From Echinicola vietnamensis DSM 17526 (GTDB taxonomy: Bacteria > Bacteroidota > Bacteroidia > Cytophagales > Cyclobacteriaceae): a stretch of 64,000 bases of DNA. The notes beneath the pieces were generated by a model that saw only the letters and a list, made by a program, of their open reading frames with translations, made no database searches and had not been told where the DNA came from. Position numbers and translations under genes: made by a program. Positions 60,533-64,000 of this stretch are shown here, piece after piece; the first letter of the stretch is position 1, and every line of letters begins with the position of its first letter. The stretch lies in contig NC_019904.1 in assembly GCF_000325705.1 (NCBI RefSeq), positions 1,248,001-1,312,000 on the forward strand, read 5' to 3'.

Positions 60533-63313
60533 ATGCCGTCAAAACTAGTGCTTTTTTCAATCCTTGCTTTTTGTTGCTTTACCCTTGCATTCGCTCAAGA
60601 GCCTCACGAATACCGAAGAGTTTATCTTTCCGGAAAAGATGCTGCCCATCCTGTAACATGGGATTTTAAGGTTTCGGATGGGAGAAAGGCGGAGCAATGG
60701 AGCAATATCCCTGTTCCTTCCAATTGGGAACTACAGGGCTATGGAACCTATAATTATGGCCATGATCATAGCCGTGAGGACCGCCAGCTTGGCAAGGAAG
60801 TAGGCTATTATAAACATCCTTTTGAAGTACCAGCAAGTTGGCAAGAGAAAACCATCAACATTGTCTTTGCCGGCTCCATGACCGACACGGAAGTAAAGAT
60901 CAATGGGCAGTTGGCAGGAGAAATCCACCAAGGAGCCTTTTATGAATTTAGCTACGATATTACTGAGCTGCTTCACTTCGGCGAGGAAAATCTTTTGGAA
61001 GTAAAAGTGGCCAAACATTCGGCCAATGCCTCGGTGAACAGGGCCGAGCGACAGGCCGATTTTTGGATCTTTGGTGGGATTTACCGACCCGTTTATTTGG
61101 AAGTGCTGCCCAAAGCCCACTTTTCCAGGGTTGCCATTGATGCCAAGGCTTCTGGAGACTTTAAGGCAGTGTTGTACGTCAAGGAAATGCTGAAAGATGC
61201 GTCGGTAGAAGTCCGTCTGACGGACTATCAGTCCAAGGCGTTATTGGGCACATTTTCTTCTCCGCTGGAAAATGAACAAACGACCATTGCCCACAATTTC
61301 GGAAAGGTAAAAGCATGGAATCCAGAAGCACCCCAGCTGTACCAAGCCACATTTACCCTTTTGGAGCAGGGAAAGGCTGTATACACCCAAACAGCGCAAG
61401 TCGGATTTCGGACAGTGGAGCTAAGGGAAAGAGATGGCATTTATGTTAACGGCACCAAAGTAATCTTCAAAGGGGTAAACCGGCACTCTTTTTATCCTAC
61501 TACCGGAAGAGCGCTCAGCGAAGCCAATCATTTGGAAGATATTCTGTTAATGAAAGAAATGAATATGAATGCCGTAAGGATGAGCCATTATCCACCTGAT
61601 GAGCGCTTCTTGGAGCTCTGTGATTCTTTGGGCTTGTTTGTGCTGGATGAAGTTACCGGGTGGCAAGACGGTTATGATACCATCGTCGGGCCAAAGCTCA
61701 TCAAGGAAACCATCCTTAAAGATGAAAACCATCCTTCGGTGATTGTTTGGGACCATGGAAATGAAGGCGGTTGGGATTTTGCCAATGAGCAGTGGTTTCA
61801 CCAGTGGGACATCCAGCAGCGGCCGGTCATCTACCCATGGCTCAACCGAAACGGGGTGGACAGTTTCCATTATCCCACCTACCGTGCCGGCATCAATCGC
61901 CTCTCCAATGGGCACAACATTTTTATGCCCACGGAAATGCTGCATGGCCTTTACGATGGAGGCCATGGGGCCAACTTGGACGACTTTTGGAAGGATTATC
62001 TGGAAAATCCTCGTGCGGCCGGTGGATTTTTGTGGGTGTTTTCCGATGAGGCTGTCGTCAGGACAGATCGTGGAGACAGCTTGGATGCCGATGGCAATCA
62101 CGCTCCCGATGGGATTGTCGGGCCCTTCAGGGAAAAGGAAGGGAGTTTTTACACCATCAAGGACATCTGGTCGCCAGTCCAAGTCACCCCCATGGTCGTA
62201 AATGCCCACTTTGATGGGAAGCTTATCCTGGAAAACCACTATCTATATACCGATCTCGAAGGGATGGAGCTTAGCTGGACGCTGAAAGCATTTGCCAACT
62301 GGCATGAGGAAATAACATCTGGCGGTACCGTCACCCTCAAAAGCACCTTACCGGGCGAGCATTCACAAGTGGAGTTAGGGCTTCCTGATGATTTTGCCCA
62401 TTCAGATTGGTTGGAAATCGCTGTAAAGGACCATTCTGGCAAACTGATCAATACCTGGTCCTGGCCCATTGCTTCCCCTGCTGAATTTGCATCTAAGCAC
62501 CTCCCGGAATCCACAGCTGCTGAAGTACCAACCATGATCCAAAAGGAGGGAAGAGCCTTTACCATAGGGGATCTAAAAGTGTATTTTAACGAAAATCATG
62601 CACTGGAAAAGGTAGAAAGAGCCGGTCAAATCCTTCCTTTCTCCGGTCCGGTTTTGAAGCATGAACCAGTCCCCAAGGAGGCTCAAGTCCATCAAGATGA
62701 GGATGGAAATTACCATATAAAAGTAGCCTACAAAACATACCCCTACACGGTGAAATGGACCCTTTATCAAAATGGCCTGATCAGATTGGTCGCAGCAGCA
62801 CCGGACAGAAGGCAAAGTGAAGAACCCTATGTCGGCATTCATTTTAATTTTCCTGAAGAGCAGGTTACAGGTGTCCAATGGCTCGGGGATGGTCCCTACC
62901 GTGTCTGGCAAAACCGATTAAGGGGTGCTCGGTTTGGAGCCTGGCAGAAGGATTATAACAATACAATCACGGGATACAGCACCCAAGGACGGCTGGAATA
63001 TCCGGAATTCAAGGGATACCACGCAGACCTATTTGCTTATCAGTTGGCTACTGAGCATGGAGGCTTCAGTGTTTATACGGAAAGTCCGGGCTTGTTTTTC
63101 CGCCTGTTTACGCCAGAGAATTCTCCATATGTCACAGATGATTTGAAGGTGCCTTTTCCGGCGGGAGACTTATCCTTTCTTTATAAAATCCCGGCCATCG
63201 GCACCAAGTTTCATGCTGCTGAAGACATGGGCCCCTCCTCACATGACCAAAGAAATGTAGGCCATCATGGTGATCAGGACGATCCGATTACCCTTTGGTT
63301 TGATTTTAGGTAA
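60533..63313 (+). CDS. Exported glycoside hydrolase family 2 protein
   Basis: A 926-residue exported glycosidase. It has a signal peptide (MPSKLVLFSILAFCCFTLAFAQ), a sugar-binding N domain (NIPVPSNWELQGYGTYNY), an immunoglobulin-like domain, and a TIM barrel: VNGTKVIFKGVNRHSFYPTTGR starts it, VIVWDHGNEGGWDFAN contains the acid/base Glu, and FMPTEMLHGLYDGG the likely nucleophile Glu. A C-terminal domain of about 300 residues (DUF4982/Bgal_small-like) ends the protein. GH2 includes beta-galactosidase, beta-glucuronidase and mannosidase; the exact sugar is unknown. I set the start at 60533; an upstream TTG at 60503 adds 10 residues. No SusC/D is adjacent. Confidence 0.88.
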   Translation: MPSKLVLFSILAFCCFTLAFAQEPHEYRRVYLSGKDAAHPVTWDFKVSDGRKAEQWSNIPVPSNWELQGYGTYNYGHDHSREDRQLGKEVGYYKHPFEVPASWQEKTINIVFAGSMTDTEVKINGQLAGEIHQGAFYEFSYDITELLHFGEENLLEVKVAKHSANASVNRAERQADFWIFGGIYRPVYLEVLPKAHFSRVAIDAKASGDFKAVLYVKEMLKDASVEVRLTDYQSKALLGTFSSPLENEQTTIAHNFGKVKAWNPEAPQLYQATFTLLEQGKAVYTQTAQVGFRTVELRERDGIYVNGTKVIFKGVNRHSFYPTTGRALSEANHLEDILLMKEMNMNAVRMSHYPPDERFLELCDSLGLFVLDEVTGWQDGYDTIVGPKLIKETILKDENHPSVIVWDHGNEGGWDFANEQWFHQWDIQQRPVIYPWLNRNGVDSFHYPTYRAGINRLSNGHNIFMPTEMLHGLYDGGHGANLDDFWKDYLENPRAAGGFLWVFSDEAVVRTDRGDSLDADGNHAPDGIVGPFREKEGSFYTIKDIWSPVQVTPMVVNAHFDGKLILENHYLYTDLEGMELSWTLKAFANWHEEITSGGTVTLKSTLPGEHSQVELGLPDDFAHSDWLEIAVKDHSGKLINTWSWPIASPAEFASKHLPESTAAEVPTMIQKEGRAFTIGDLKVYFNENHALEKVERAGQILPFSGPVLKHEPVPKEAQVHQDEDGNYHIKVAYKTYPYTVKWTLYQNGLIRLVAAAPDRRQSEEPYVGIHFNFPEEQVTGVQWLGDGPYRVWQNRLRGARFGAWQKDYNNTITGYSTQGRLEYPEFKGYHADLFAYQLATEHGGFSVYTESPGLFFRLFTPENSPYVTDDLKVPFPAGDLSFLYKIPAIGTKFHAAEDMGPSSHDQRNVGHHGDQDDPITLWFDFR

Positions 63314-63348
63314 GGAGGTATCGCGGGAAATTTTCTCCTATAAAAATG

Positions 63349-63441
63349 AAACCCGTCATGGTGATGAGGAAAAGTAGCAAGCGTCCTTTTATCTTTAGAC
63401 ACGGCTTGCCTCATTTTCGCTACGTTATTCATGACGGGTTT
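63349..63441. terminator. Large inverted-repeat structure between convergent genes
   Basis: aaacccgtcatg (63349-63360) and catgacgggttt (63430-63441) are exact complements 69 nt apart. The interior can pair further (gtagc/gctac, gcaagc/gcttgc, atgagg/cctcat), giving a branched structure. A T run follows on the + strand (ggtttttg) and a weaker one on the minus strand, which suits a bidirectional terminator between the GH2 and decarboxylase genes. Confidence 0.6.
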
Positions 63442-63457
63442 TTGATAGGGTGATGAT

Positions 63458-64000
63458 CTAGCCTTTACTGACCAATTCACCTTCTAGGTCCATAAGGAAG
63501 CTGTCAAGGACCCCTTGCCTTACGTGGTGCATGACCACGATCTTGTACCATTTTGGCTTGAATTCATAGCTGTCGGCCACCAAGTTGTATTTTTTGGCTA
63601 TTCTTGGCGATATGAATTCAGATTTGATGGTGATGATGTTTAAGTGAGGGTTTCTGAAATATTTTACCCCCATCCTGTCCAGCCGGGTGCAGATCCTTTC
63701 CGTCCGGTCACAGAGCGAAGCCATTTTATATTTCCAGCCTTCGGAACCATGGATTTTTAGGATCATCCACATGGAGACCGCATTGGCACCTGACCGGGAT
63801 CCGCATAGGGTGTAGTCCTTGCCCGGGATATACTGTGCTTCTTCGGTACAGACATGGTGGATATAGCCCTTTCTGATGAGGAAGAGTCCCGTACCATAAG
63901 GGGTTTGAAGCATCTTATGGCCATCACTCGTGAAGGAGGTGATATACGGATTCTGAAAGGTATAGGTGCTTTCCTCATTGGTAAATGGATAGATGAATCC
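63458..64000 (-). CDS. Group II PLP-dependent decarboxylase (partial, N-terminus outside window)
   Basis: The C-terminal 180 residues of a pyridoxal-phosphate decarboxylase, open to the right end of the window. The PLP lysine is in FTSDGHKMLQTPYGTG (codons 63911-63937 region), and CGSRSGANAVSMWMILKIHG is the next family motif. It belongs to the histidine/aromatic amino acid/glutamate decarboxylase-like group, closest in appearance to histidine-decarboxylase-type proteins. The substrate cannot be told from this half. The stop at 63458 is supported by the terminator-like structure just beyond. Confidence 0.85.
   Translation of the reverse strand, partial: GFIYPFTNEESTYTFQNPYITSFTSDGHKMLQTPYGTGLFLIRKGYIHHVCTEEAQYIPGKDYTLCGSRSGANAVSMWMILKIHGSEGWKYKMASLCDRTERICTRLDRMGVKYFRNPHLNIITIKSEFISPRIAKKYNLVADSYEFKPKWYKIVVMHHVRQGVLDSFLMDLEGELVSKG

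Overview
The window looks like a chromosomal segment of a member of the Bacteroidetes, most likely Cytophagales/Cyclobacteriaceae (an Echinicola- or Algoriphagus-like marine bacterium). This rests on the single-chain SecDF fusion, TonB-dependent receptor, LytTR two-component proteins, many lipoprotein/outer-membrane genes, TAnnTTTG-type promoter elements and the style of intergenic repeats. The genus is an inference. No rRNA, tRNA, CRISPR array, prophage or intact insertion sequence was seen.

Layout. 0-7 kb: a MITE-like repeat, a sugar O-acetyltransferase, a PAS histidine kinase with a single-domain response regulator, DoxX, ZIP, pentapeptide, DinB and GNAT proteins. 7-13.5 kb: an operon for ABC nitrate-type uptake (alginate-export-like porin, nrtA, nrtB, nrtC, nrtD) next to a Crp/Fnr regulator with a four-cysteine N-terminus; an almost identical 18-bp operator-like site lies before both the regulator and the operon. 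13.7-25.8 kb: GNAT, a second Crp/Fnr protein, dipeptidyl peptidase IV, a TonB receptor, a homogentisate-dioxygenase-like enzyme, a NagX-like acyltransferase, an M28 peptidase, an unknown exported protein, and a ribosylnicotinamide kinase/PnuC salvage pair. 25.8-31 kb: repeat-rich sequence around guaB, an AEC transporter and small unknown genes, including a tandem duplication of about 270 bp. 31-39 kb: secDF, then two paralogous 7-TM proteins separated by a small CPPNC-ending protein and followed by a NarL-type histidine kinase and LuxR-type regulator. 39-50 kb: a third Crp/Fnr gene with an SRPBCC gene and an FNR-box-like palindrome between them, a three-domain NlpE/META lipoprotein, SGNH hydrolase, PIF1-like helicase, Gfo/Idh/MocA oxidoreductase, SlyD, TerC and a Rieske protein. 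50-64 kb: an AsmA-like protein, uvrA, a LytS/LytTR system with two regulators, about 1 kb of degenerate repeats, PhoH, a GH2 glycosidase, and the C-terminal part of a PLP decarboxylase running off the end.

How the genes work together. The clearest functional unit is the nitrate-uptake operon with its probable regulator; no nitrate or nitrite reductase is in the window. The NadR-like kinase and PnuC form a vitamin B3 salvage pair. The most interesting uncharacterised unit is the 7TM / CPPNC protein / 7TM / histidine kinase / response regulator cluster at 34.3-37.9 kb, which could be a split sensory system. Convergent gene pairs are packed tightly, with gaps of 0 to 22 bp at several junctions.
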